A DNA stretch of 6,703 nt from Parachlamydiaceae bacterium (GTDB taxonomy: Bacteria > Chlamydiota > Chlamydiia > Chlamydiales > Parachlamydiaceae): NCBI GenBank assembly GCA_013817115.1, contig JACDDG010000132.1:1-6703 (forward strand). Direction: 5' to 3'. The notes under the pieces are model-generated. The model was given only the letters and a program-made list of their open reading frames with translations. It ran no database searches and had not been told where the DNA came from. Positions 1-6,253 of this stretch are shown piece by piece; positions within the stretch are counted from its first letter, which is position 1; every line of letters starts with the position of its first letter. The translations under genes and the position numbers were made by a program.

Positions 1-386
1 TAACCACATGTATAAGCCATAGAAGTGCCAAGCATGGCTGCATATAGATCGTTTCCCAAGTTATAATGCTGTTCGGCGACTTGCTTGGAACGCATTTCAT
101 TTTGTAAATTAAAAAACTTGTTCTTTAGAAGTGAGAGGAGGCTTGCTGGAAGAGAATACATCTCGTCATGGTTATAATGGCGACAAATTTTAAAGAAAAA
201 TTCATCTAAACGATCACATTCCCACCACCCCTTCATATAAGCCTCTCCCACCTTAAGAGAAGGCTGAAAAAGAATATTTAATTTAAAGAAAAGAGGGTCG
301 CACACTTTTAAATCAAAAGGACGACTTCCATTTAGCTCAATGCCCGCTTTTTCCAGAAAATCACTAATGTATTTCTTTGATGTCAT
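1..386 (-). CDS. cfa: Cyclopropane-fatty-acyl-phospholipid synthase, N-terminal part (runs off left edge)
   Basis: The first 128 codons of a gene that continues beyond base 1. The enzyme transfers a methylene group from S-adenosylmethionine to the double bond of unsaturated fatty-acyl chains in membrane phospholipids, acting at the inner face of the membrane. The translation follows E. coli Cfa closely: AGIELNG at residues 14-20, GEAYMKGWWECDRLDEFF at 47-64, FFNLQ at 91-95 and HYNLGNDLY at 107-115, the last being the entry to the methyltransferase domain. The SAM-binding glycine motif and catalytic residues lie outside the window, so activity cannot be judged. The ATG at 384-386 is chosen because AAAGGAG (392-398) sits 5 nt upstream. 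The gene lies 398 bp downstream of the ankyrin gene on the same strand and probably forms its own transcription unit, though no convincing promoter was found. No frameshift is seen in this part. Confidence 0.93.
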   Translation of the reverse strand, partial: MTSKKYISDFLEKAGIELNGSRPFDLKVCDPLFFKLNILFQPSLKVGEAYMKGWWECDRLDEFFFKICRHYNHDEMYSLPASLLSLLKNKFFNLQNEMRSKQVAEQHYNLGNDLYAAMLGTSMAYTCG

Positions 387-479
387 CGCAACTCCTTTAA
401 TTTCGTAAAGGTTAAGTAAAACTGAGGTAATGAGCTTGCTGATTTTTTGAGCCCGCCCCTCCCTTTCTCTACGTCTCCG

Positions 480-735
480 CATCACTGCGTCCAAATTTTT
501 ACGTATAAGTTTTTTTGACAAAATGTAATGGTTTACAAGCTGCTCCCATGCCGTGCATCATAGCCTCCAATTAACAAGCAAAGATAAGATGTACAAATTC
601 TGAACGTAGCAAAAATCTAAACCGTGGCTTTGACTTATATGGAGGCTACGATGCACGGCATCAGAATATTGGAATGACGTGCTACGCTTGCTGCTTCGCA
701 GCTTGTAATCATAACATTTTTGCGTAAAACTATGA
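480..735. repeat. Large imperfect inverted repeat in the ankyrin-cfa spacer
   Basis: This region fills most of the 387-784 spacer, in which I see no gene. The core arms are 548-568 and 641-661, which pair at 20 of 21 positions around a 72-nt loop. Further out, 525-535 and the stretch around 697-707 pair again (GCAGCTTGTAA), followed by a near match containing ACATTTT and then CGTAAAA. The right arm carries about 32 extra bases between the two blocks, including a small hairpin GCTGC-TTC-GCAGC. In RNA from the ankyrin gene this would form a long 3'-UTR stem. It may be a remnant of a palindromic mobile element, or an RNA-processing or termination structure. No T-run typical of an intrinsic terminator follows it. 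Confidence 0.6.
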
Positions 736-744
736 CTGCCTCCA

Positions 745-763
745 TGCATTAAAAATCAATGCA
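745..763. other. Short hairpin just downstream of the ankyrin gene
   Basis: TGCATT (745-750) and AATGCA (758-763) form a 6-bp stem with a 7-nt loop, 22 nt after the ankyrin stop codon on the minus strand. A 14-bp perfect palindrome, TTTCTTTAAAGAAA (780-793), overlaps the stop itself. Neither is followed by a U-tract, so I do not call a Rho-independent terminator. The function is unknown. Confidence 0.25.
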
Positions 764-784
764 AGCCTATGTCGGAGCATTTCT

Positions 785-3700
785 TTAAAGAAAGTCGTAG
801 TAATCCTTAAAAAACACCTCGAAAGGCATCATAATGGCTATACAATCAGGCTGCACATAACGCAAACCCCAAGATTGAGATGAATATCCATGTAAATTGT
901 AAAGATAACGATGAAACAATAACATATATTGCGAACTTCCTCTTGAAGTAATGGTCAAATGACACCCCAGCCAAAAAAGCTTAGCAATCTTTCTTTTTAA
1001 CGCTATAGGCGGAATGACGGGCTTAACTATTGGCATGGGAAAGTGTTTAATTTCATTAAATAAAATATTTAAATGGGGAAGCATAAGCTTGACTTCATTA
1101 AAGCCTGTATGAATCATGCGTGGTTCGAAATTACCTTGATTAAACGGTTTTCTAATTTCTATTGTCGATAAGGGCACAATGGTTGATTCATTAAGTTTAT
1201 AAAGAACTTGATAACCCGAAGGCACATTATTTAATTCATTTAAATAGTGCTCCGGCCTTTTTAAGAATTCCTTGTACATTTTCTGCGCTAATCTCCAAAA
1301 CATAAAATAACGGCCAAGATAATGAGTAATTAAAGAAGCCTCTACACCCATACGCCAAGAATCACGGCTTATTTTTGGCTGAACTTCGGCGAGCTTCATG
1401 AAAATTTCCAAAATTGCAAGATCTTGCTCTTTAAAAACATTAAGGAATGTTTGATAATGTCTTTCACATTCCATCCCCCAGGATTGTTGCTGCTCCTCAT
1501 AGGTCGCAAAAGCTGGGCCATAACCTCCATGTACTTCGTCTTGGTAGAATGGAGTCGGAAAACGCACAATAAATGCTCCACAAGTGGTCATGAAAGTTTC
1601 GAGCTGATTGAAGATCTCAATCAAAGCTTTTTCTTTTTGGTCATTCGAAACTTTAACACGTAACAAGCTCATGAATTCACGCAGATCATTACACTCACTA
1701 TTTAGATAAGCCCTGAAGAGCCATTGATCTGCTTCTTCAGATGTCATCGCCAAAACCCGCGCAATCATATTATTAAAGCAACCTTCTTTATCCAGCAGGC
1801 AGCATATACTTAAATAATTGTGTTCAATTGCCCATGTTATTGGAGTCATTCCTGTGTTGTCGCTTAAATTTGGATTTAATCCACATTTTAATAGAGCTGA
1901 TGTAAAATCGATGAGATTATACTTTACAGCTAAATGTAAAAAAGATTCCCCTGCTTCATTACGATGATCAACAAGCTTGTTTTCAGCAAAAATAGCGACA
2001 ACCTCGACATTCCCCGATTTTAGTGCTTTATCGTACCACTCAATAACTATTGCAGGGCGTACGGCTTGCAATTGCTTTAGCCATCCTGAAACCAATTGCA
2101 TATGGGAATAGTAGATCGCGTCTCCAATCAATTTTTCTATCTCGTAATCGGTCAGAAATTGAGATGTAAATGTTGAACTTATTATCTCTATCCACTGAAG
2201 ATTATCAAATTCCGAATATCCTGAAAAAATGGATTTCCACCAGAATTCATAAATACATTCAGGCCTTTTCTGCAACACATCCCTAATTTGATTAATTTGA
2301 TTACGAGGCAATAGTACCTCTGCCAAAATATCTGTTGAAATTTCGGAACCCAGGGTTGGATCTATAAAATTTAACGGAGATTCTTGATCAAACTTAGAAT
2401 TTTGAAGACTGGAAACAGACCTACCTTCAGAAAGAATTTCTGACAATATACGATCAGTAGCTACAATAGATCCTTTCCACATTTCAGAAAAAAACTGAGT
2501 TAAAAATTCCTCATCTTGAGTTAAGGCTGGGAATTTCTCAAAAATCTCTTTAACGCAGTTTTCTCCAAATGCTGATCCAATTAATAAATCATTTTTGGCT
2601 TGAGGAAGATCCGAAATGCTGTTAAGCAGCCTTGTAAAAACATATCTGCTTTCTTCGCTATTATCGAATACTTGTAAGAATTTTTCAAAATGCGCTTTTG
2701 AGACAATTGCCCCTAAATTCAATAATTTTTTGACTTTATTTGGATCTGTCAAACTATTCAATAATACTTCAGACAACAGTTGGTGGTGCTCTAAGGGAAA
2801 ATAAATATTTAAAAAAAGCTGAACATCGGAGGATGTTTCCTCTAAGGCGAGATCCTGTAAAATAATCTTGACTTTGGTGTCAGTCGATAACTCATTTAAT
2901 GTCTTATGCTCATGCAAATACAAGGGCAAATAGCTTTTCGGCGAACAATTTCTTGAAATGAGCTCTGGCAACAATAGCCCCCAAGAGATATCAATATGCA
3001 ATCGGTTTACACAAATATTGAATGTCTCTACACCAAACCTTGAAAAGATATTTGCCAAAAATTGAGGCGAAAACACCGATGGAGGAAATAACATTTCTTG
3101 GGGTACTGTTTTCAATAGCCAATTAAGTAATTTTGGGTCAGCGCCATCGGCGGCTGCCAAAAAACCCTCCTGAAATGCTTTTAAAAATAATTTTTGAGGA
3201 AGTTTCTTTAAAATATTTTTTGCAATTTCTTGTCTATTCGATAAAATTGCCATCTTGAAAGGATATGTCTGAGATGCAAGTATATCGTATTCATCAAAGA
3301 GGTATTCCAGAAAGGAGAGATGCCTTTCTATAATTGCATTTGAAATTGTGAGTTCAAGTAAGTGAGCTAAGCGAAAATTATCTTTTCGAGGAAGAGAAGG
3401 ATCATCAATGAAAGGATGGCGCAAAACTGCTGCTGAAGTTATGTAGTCATTATTATTCATTGCGATATGCACTAAAAGCGGTGGATATTCCGGGGGATAA
3501 AATAATTGACACTGAGAATTAAAGCTACCCTTAAGAACGTAATCTAAAGGGCTTTCATTGAAAATATCTATTCTATGATGGACAATATGCGTCTGATAAG
3601 TTAACCCGTCAAGAACCTCCTGAGGAGTTTTAAATAAATTGTTTTTAAATGAGGGGTCATCAATAGAAAGTAACCCTTCAGGAGAAATAATAATAGAATA

Positions 3701-4012
3701 GTCTATTGTTATAGGCCCTTCAAGTCTTTTTAAGTGTAATAGCGAAACATTCACACGATCCCAATAGAATACACATCTTCCGGAGCCAATAGCCTCTTTT
3801 AGATAACGTTTACCTAGCGTGGCGTAGATTAAGGTTAATATAGCGCCGCGTAAAGATGAATTAATAATTTTATCATCGCCCCACTGCTGCATGAGTTGCA
3901 ATCTTCGTTCTTGTAGATGGGGATCTACTTGATGATTTGTGAGGGGTCGGATAGGGTCGAGACGAGCAGTATGAGCATTTTCATGATTAGAGATCACATT
4001 GTCATTACCCAT
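785..4012 (-). CDS. Giant ankyrin-repeat effector-like protein with a fido-like C-terminus
   Basis: A 1075-residue protein with no signal peptide or membrane segment; I do not recognise it as a named gene. Two readable ankyrin repeats lie at about 687-719 (ESFLHLAVKYN, then a GLNPN turn) and 720-745 (GMTPITWAIEHN). The helical stretch from roughly 175 to 680 has repeated short-helix pairs resembling degenerate ankyrin-type repeats. Residues 940-1075 differ: a strand-rich segment, FEPRMIHTGF (962-971), two helices, then IAKLFWLGCHLTITSRGSSQ (1009-1028), a helix and LHGY (1040-1043). This order resembles the flap and active-site helices of the Fic/Doc fold, but the HPFxxGNGR motif is not canonical. 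The ATG at 4012 has AGAGG 9 nt upstream, overlapping the second stop codon of the barrel gene, so the two genes should form an operon. Ankyrin proteins of amoeba-associated bacteria are often translocated host-acting effectors; that role here is inference. Confidence 0.85.
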   Translation of the reverse strand: MGNDNVISNHENAHTARLDPIRPLTNHQVDPHLQERRLQLMQQWGDDKIINSSLRGAILTLIYATLGKRYLKEAIGSGRCVFYWDRVNVSLLHLKRLEGPITIDYSIIISPEGLLSIDDPSFKNNLFKTPQEVLDGLTYQTHIVHHRIDIFNESPLDYVLKGSFNSQCQLFYPPEYPPLLVHIAMNNNDYITSAAVLRHPFIDDPSLPRKDNFRLAHLLELTISNAIIERHLSFLEYLFDEYDILASQTYPFKMAILSNRQEIAKNILKKLPQKLFLKAFQEGFLAAADGADPKLLNWLLKTVPQEMLFPPSVFSPQFLANIFSRFGVETFNICVNRLHIDISWGLLLPELISRNCSPKSYLPLYLHEHKTLNELSTDTKVKIILQDLALEETSSDVQLFLNIYFPLEHHQLLSEVLLNSLTDPNKVKKLLNLGAIVSKAHFEKFLQVFDNSEESRYVFTRLLNSISDLPQAKNDLLIGSAFGENCVKEIFEKFPALTQDEEFLTQFFSEMWKGSIVATDRILSEILSEGRSVSSLQNSKFDQESPLNFIDPTLGSEISTDILAEVLLPRNQINQIRDVLQKRPECIYEFWWKSIFSGYSEFDNLQWIEIISSTFTSQFLTDYEIEKLIGDAIYYSHMQLVSGWLKQLQAVRPAIVIEWYDKALKSGNVEVVAIFAENKLVDHRNEAGESFLHLAVKYNLIDFTSALLKCGLNPNLSDNTGMTPITWAIEHNYLSICCLLDKEGCFNNMIARVLAMTSEEADQWLFRAYLNSECNDLREFMSLLRVKVSNDQKEKALIEIFNQLETFMTTCGAFIVRFPTPFYQDEVHGGYGPAFATYEEQQQSWGMECERHYQTFLNVFKEQDLAILEIFMKLAEVQPKISRDSWRMGVEASLITHYLGRYFMFWRLAQKMYKEFLKRPEHYLNELNNVPSGYQVLYKLNESTIVPLSTIEIRKPFNQGNFEPRMIHTGFNEVKLMLPHLNILFNEIKHFPMPIVKPVIPPIALKRKIAKLFWLGCHLTITSRGSSQYMLLFHRYLYNLHGYSSQSWGLRYVQPDCIAIMMPFEVFFKDYYDFL

Positions 4013-4020
4013 ACTGCCAT

Positions 4021-4030
4021 ACCTCTACTA
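4021..4030 (-). promoter_or_regulatory. Ribosome-binding site of the ankyrin gene overlapping the barrel-gene stop codons
   Basis: Read on the minus strand, TAGTAGAGGT contains the first stop of the barrel gene (4028-4030), a second in-frame TAG (4025-4027) and AGAGG/GAGGT, the only Shine-Dalgarno-like sequence before the ankyrin ATG. The spacing from GAGGT to ATG is 8 nt. An ATG in another frame (4018-4020) follows GAGGT directly and is too close to be used. The arrangement suggests that ribosomes finishing the barrel protein feed the ankyrin gene. Confidence 0.6.
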
Positions 4031-4927
4031 GAATGAAATACCAAAATCCAAAGAAACTGTAAAAGATTCCCATTTTGCATTCTGAATTTGATTACGAGCT
4101 ACCTGAGTTTCAGGGGTTTCCACAGACTTCTTCTTCCCTTTTTTAACCTGCCATTGTTGCCATTTTAAGCCTACACCAAAATCGATAAAAGGGCAAAATC
4201 CCCAAAAAAAGTCTAGGTAAGCAACCTGACCATGCGCATTCGAAGATTTTCGACTGTCCTGAGAAGTAAATCTTTCCTCCGACCGATTTTTCATTGACCA
4301 CTTAGCATTCCAATTTGCCCAATGATAGCTATAGCCCGCTCTAAGATCAAACCCGAGAAGATTAAATTTGGCGTCGGCACCAAGCCAAGGACCTTTCCAA
4401 TGATTGTTATATTCAAAATGAGCACGGGAGTTAGGATCGTAACCTTCGTCTAGATTTAGGAAATGAGCTTTTTTGACATTAAATTCCTGAGATTGATATG
4501 ACCATCCAGCGACAGGCCCTATTTCGAAAGGAGCACAAAGAGATAGAAAATATCCAACACCAAGACTAAAATCTTTTGTCTTGCCATGATTTAAATGAGC
4601 GGTACTTTTCGAAAAAAGATGCTTTCTCACTTTTGACGCAGCTTTATATTTGCCGTTGTCTGACCATCCCCAGAACGCTTCTCCCCTTACAAACCAGTCG
4701 CATGAAGCAGCAAAACCCTTCCCACCAATTTGAAATAAATCAAGATCTTTTACAGATATTTGATCTCTTGAGATTTGTGTGTTCTGTGTGTCGAATGAAT
4801 GAATGTCAGCCGAAAGTTTATCTCTTCGGTATCCTGCGCTAACATCAAAATAAGCTTCTGCAAGGTCACCTTGCAATGAAGTTGCTGCTATTGAAAAAAT
4901 CGCGGTTAATAAAAGCTTGTTGAGCAT
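4028..4927 (-). CDS. Predicted beta-barrel outer-membrane protein, chlamydial type
   Basis: A 299-residue protein with a Sec signal peptide: K4, a hydrophobic stretch at 5-17, and likely cleavage somewhere between residues 20 and 25. The mature part alternates aromatic and glycine residues as outer-membrane strands do, for example DWFVRGEAFWGW (77-88), FSLGVGYFLSL (120-130), PWLGADAKF (180-188), FDLRAGYSYHW (193-203) and FIDFGVGLKWQQWQV (247-261). It ends FTVSLDFGISF with a terminal phenylalanine, the usual signal for insertion by the BAM machinery. The basic segment KKGKKK (262-267) probably lies in a loop. Only three cysteines (76, 131, 245) are present, unlike disulfide-rich MOMP. The size fits a 10-12-strand barrel. 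A porin-like or structural role is inferred, and I do not recognise a specific family. The ATG has AAGGA (4935-4939) 7 nt upstream. It is the first gene of a likely operon with the ankyrin gene. Confidence 0.85.
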   Translation of the reverse strand: MLNKLLLTAIFSIAATSLQGDLAEAYFDVSAGYRRDKLSADIHSFDTQNTQISRDQISVKDLDLFQIGGKGFAASCDWFVRGEAFWGWSDNGKYKAASKVRKHLFSKSTAHLNHGKTKDFSLGVGYFLSLCAPFEIGPVAGWSYQSQEFNVKKAHFLNLDEGYDPNSRAHFEYNNHWKGPWLGADAKFNLLGFDLRAGYSYHWANWNAKWSMKNRSEERFTSQDSRKSSNAHGQVAYLDFFWGFCPFIDFGVGLKWQQWQVKKGKKKSVETPETQVARNQIQNAKWESFTVSLDFGISF

Positions 4928-4959
4928 GAGTATGTCCTTAGTAAAATCTTCTTTCAGCC

Positions 4960-4989
4960 AATGTAAAAGCTGTCCACTGCAATTATCAA
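4960..4989 (-). promoter_or_regulatory. Candidate sigma-70-type promoter of the barrel-ankyrin operon
   Basis: On the minus strand, TTGATA (4984-4989) and TACATT (4960-4965) are separated by 18 nt. The -10 box is weak (4 of 6 to consensus) and ends 32 nt before the ATG. Other AT-rich hexamers further upstream (5010-5050) could serve instead. Inverted repeats at 5058-5071 (CCTAC-TAGT-GTAGG) and 5095-5101/5122-5128 (ATTTGCA/TGCAAAT) lie upstream and could be regulator sites, without further support. Confidence 0.3.
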
Positions 4990-5198
4990 TGGAGTATTGG
5001 CTCAGATTCTACCTCAGAAGCATATATCTTTCCTATAGAAAATTTTAATCGCCATCCCCTACTAGTGTAGGTTAGGCAGCACACACAAGACAAAATTTGC
5101 AAAAGTGTGTATTAAACAAACTGCAAATCTGCCTTTGAGCTGCACGGACGGGCAAAATTCATCAAGTAGCTACAACCAGGTTATAAATACAATAGGTT

Positions 5199-5346
5199 TT
5201 ATACCGAAGAGCGTTCCTATTATGGATTTGACAAAGAGAAGCTCCCGCGATTAAGCGATCAAAAAAGGCCCCATATTATAATATTGGGTTAATCCCGAAG
5301 CTTTCTCAAAGCCAAAAGTCCAAAATTTGAACGCTCTTCGGTATAA
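5199..5346. mobile_element. MITE-like palindromic element, complete copy 1
   Basis: A 148-bp element bounded by perfect 18-bp terminal inverted repeats, TTATACCGAAGAGCGTTC at the left and its reverse complement at the right. Similarity between the two arms continues inward imperfectly (ATGGATTTG...AGAGAAGC against TTGGACTTTTGG...GAGAAAGC). The centre is the palindrome ATATTATAATAT (5273-5284). The whole element is therefore one long imperfect hairpin with no coding capacity. A second copy with the same ends begins at 6619. This fits a non-autonomous miniature inverted-repeat transposable element moved in trans. The ends include TATA, so a TA target duplication is possible; no longer duplication is seen. 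It lies between the barrel-gene upstream region and the zinc-ribbon ORF. Confidence 0.8.
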
Positions 5347-5352
5347 GCATTT

Positions 5353-5535
5353 TCATGGAGTACTAGGTGTGAGGACGTTTTTATCTTTGGCTTCAGGCTC
5401 TTCAGTAGAAAAATGAAAAAGGTCTAAAGAAAATTGGCGACCACAATCTAGACATCGATGGTTTTGTTTACCATGCCGTGTATAACCATTGCGTTTAAAA
5501 GCATAAGAGCCACATTGCGGACAAGAACACTGCAT
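5353..5535 (-). CDS. Small zinc-ribbon protein, probable truncated IS1-type InsA
   Basis: A 60-residue ORF with two CxxC knuckles, C5-P-Q-C8 and C28-L-D-C31, 19 residues apart, and the string GKQNHRCLDCGRQF (22-35). This is the layout of the N-terminal zinc ribbon of IS1-family InsA and related IS transposase N-termini. InsA is usually about 90 residues with a helix-turn-helix after the ribbon. Here the sequence past residue 36 (an acidic, proline-containing tail) no longer looks like that family, and no InsB/DDE part follows. The stop at 5353-5355 is 6 bp from the MITE-like element, so the insertion or an associated deletion may have removed the rest. The ATG is supported by AAGGA 8 nt upstream and a fair promoter. 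It could be a dead IS remnant or a domesticated DNA-binding peptide; I favour a remnant. Confidence 0.6.
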   Translation of the reverse strand: MQCSCPQCGSYAFKRNGYTRHGKQNHRCLDCGRQFSLDLFHFSTEEPEAKDKNVLTPSTP

Positions 5536-5598
5536 AAAACAATTCCTTCTATTTAAAGTTGAGAATTCATCTCAGTTTATTTTAACGGTTAAGACTAG

Positions 5599-5627
5599 CG
5601 TATAACCCAACAAAAGATATTTGACAA
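5599..5627 (-). promoter_or_regulatory. Candidate promoter of the zinc-ribbon ORF
   Basis: On the minus strand, TTGTCA (5622-5627, 5 of 6 to consensus) and TATACG (5599-5604, 4 of 6) are 17 nt apart, ending 63 nt before the ATG at 5535. The spacing is ideal. Confidence 0.45.
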
Positions 5628-5838
5628 TAAGAAAAAATCATAGAGTCAAAAAAAGATAATACATTCTATCCTAAATTGTTCCTCACAACCAATTCTAAGG
5701 CTATTGAAGGTTGTCAGATATGGCAGGGCAGGAAGTTTCAATATGCCCAAATTTTTTATAACTTTTTATATTTTGCGGATAACATTCTTGCAGATTTATT
5801 TTTTCTGACTTTACGAATTGTTACGCATTTTTTTTAGG

Positions 5839-5868
5839 GCTCAAGAGATGTTCTGAGCATATTTTTTT
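5839..5868 (+). terminator. Terminator-like hairpin with T-run
   Basis: GCTCA (5839-5843) pairs with TGAGC (5854-5858), and a run of seven T follows at 5862-5868. On the plus strand this has the form of a weak intrinsic terminator, but no plus-strand gene is visible upstream of it. It may shield the tRNA promoter from read-through or be a chance structure in AT-rich DNA. Confidence 0.3.
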
Positions 5869-5897
5869 AAAAATTTCCACTTTTATTAAAAATGGGA

Positions 5898-5927
5898 TTG
5901 CAAAAAATTCGTCTGATCTATTATATT
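5898..5927 (+). promoter_or_regulatory. Promoter of tRNA-Asn
   Basis: TTGCAA (5898-5903) and TATATT (5922-5927, 5 of 6 to consensus) are 18 nt apart, and the -10 box ends 12 nt before the mature tRNA. The position and quality fit a housekeeping sigma factor promoter with a very short leader. Confidence 0.55.
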
Positions 5928-5939
5928 GAAGTTTCCCTT

Positions 5940-6011
5940 TCCGGGTTAGCTCAGCGGTAGAGCAGTGGACTGTTAATCCATTGGTCGCAAGTTCGAATCT
6001 TGCACCCGGAG
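5940..6011 (+). tRNA. tRNA-Asn (anticodon GTT)
   Basis: A complete cloverleaf is seen. The acceptor arms are TCCGGGT (5940-5946) and ACCCGGA (6004-6010), with discriminator G at 6011. The D stem is GCTC/GAGC (5949-5952/5960-5963). The anticodon stem is GTGGA/TCCAT around the loop CTGTTAA with anticodon GTT at 5972-5974. The T stem is GCAAG/CTTGC around TTCGAAT. The 3' CCA is not encoded and must be added by the CCA-adding enzyme, as is usual in Chlamydiae. A minus-strand recombinase remnant reads into its 3' half on the other strand. No T-run terminator is obvious directly after it. Confidence 0.97.
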
Positions 6012-6253
6012 ATTCGCTGGTTGATGTGACACTGCGATAAGAGTCGAAAATGGCTCACGTAGCGCCACTAACACCTTTTCCCATCCAATTTTATGTTCGA
6101 AAAAACGAAATTCAACAACTGCTGTTTCTCAGTCAATTTCGAACTCATGAAGATTTCCTTTGCCCGTTTAGCCAAATCCAATACTGTCTTCGCTGTAATC
6201 AAACAAGTCTCATCCGCATTGACATGCCCGTTCATTTCCGCTATAATCTCGAG
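5973..6253 (-). pseudogene. Serine site-specific recombinase, frameshifted C-terminal remnant
   Basis: This is the C-terminal end of a large serine recombinase (resolvase/invertase type). One frame gives VLDLAKRAKEIFMSS followed by EKQQLLNFVFSNIKLDG, the typical late-C-terminal pattern of these enzymes, and then hits TAG at 6068-6070. Shifting one base at the GGG run near 6081 restores the expected ending: EKVLVALREPFSTLIAV, then ANLRVQDSNLRPMD and a TAA at 5973-5975. The last 13 codons before the stop lie antisense to tRNA-Asn. The catalytic N-terminal domain with its active serine is absent. The upstream end fuses, out of frame, to the helix-turn-helix remnant at a CTCGAG (6248-6253). Such enzymes integrate or excise mobile elements; this copy cannot work. 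If the frameshift were a sequencing error it would still be a fragment. Confidence 0.75.

Larger units (their letters stand above)
5536..5939. other. AT-rich intergenic region between the zinc-ribbon ORF and tRNA-Asn
   Basis: No coding sequence is seen in this 404-bp stretch on either strand. It holds two divergently oriented promoter candidates (listed separately), one terminator-like hairpin, and a weak inverted repeat ACAACC (5685-5690)/GGTTGT (5709-5714). On the minus strand, GGTTATACGCTAGTC (5592-5606) upstream of the zinc-ribbon ORF could be the outer end of the old IS, but its partner end is missing. Confidence 0.5.

Noticed and set aside
558..749. 63-codon minus-strand ORF in the ankyrin-cfa spacer
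   Set aside because: It consists mostly of the inverted-repeat sequence, has no clear ribosome-binding site, and its composition does not resemble a protein family.
1396..1663. Short ORFs overlapping the ankyrin gene in other frames
   Set aside because: They are shadows inside a 1075-codon gene with no ribosome-binding site or recognisable motif.
2616..2804. 62-codon plus-strand ORF inside the ankyrin gene
   Set aside because: It is antisense to the coding frame and low-complexity, with no independent support.
785..4012. Second gene fused in the ankyrin ORF, such as a kinase, protease or F-box domain
   Set aside because: No catalytic kinase, protease or F-box motif is visible; only the fido-like C-terminus stood out.
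4576..4842. 88-codon plus-strand ORF antisense to the barrel gene
   Set aside because: The barrel reading on the minus strand has a signal peptide, barrel pattern and terminal Phe; the plus-strand reading has none of these.
5040..5350. CRISPR array
   Set aside because: The repeats here are inverted ends of one element, not regularly spaced direct repeats, and no cas genes are present.
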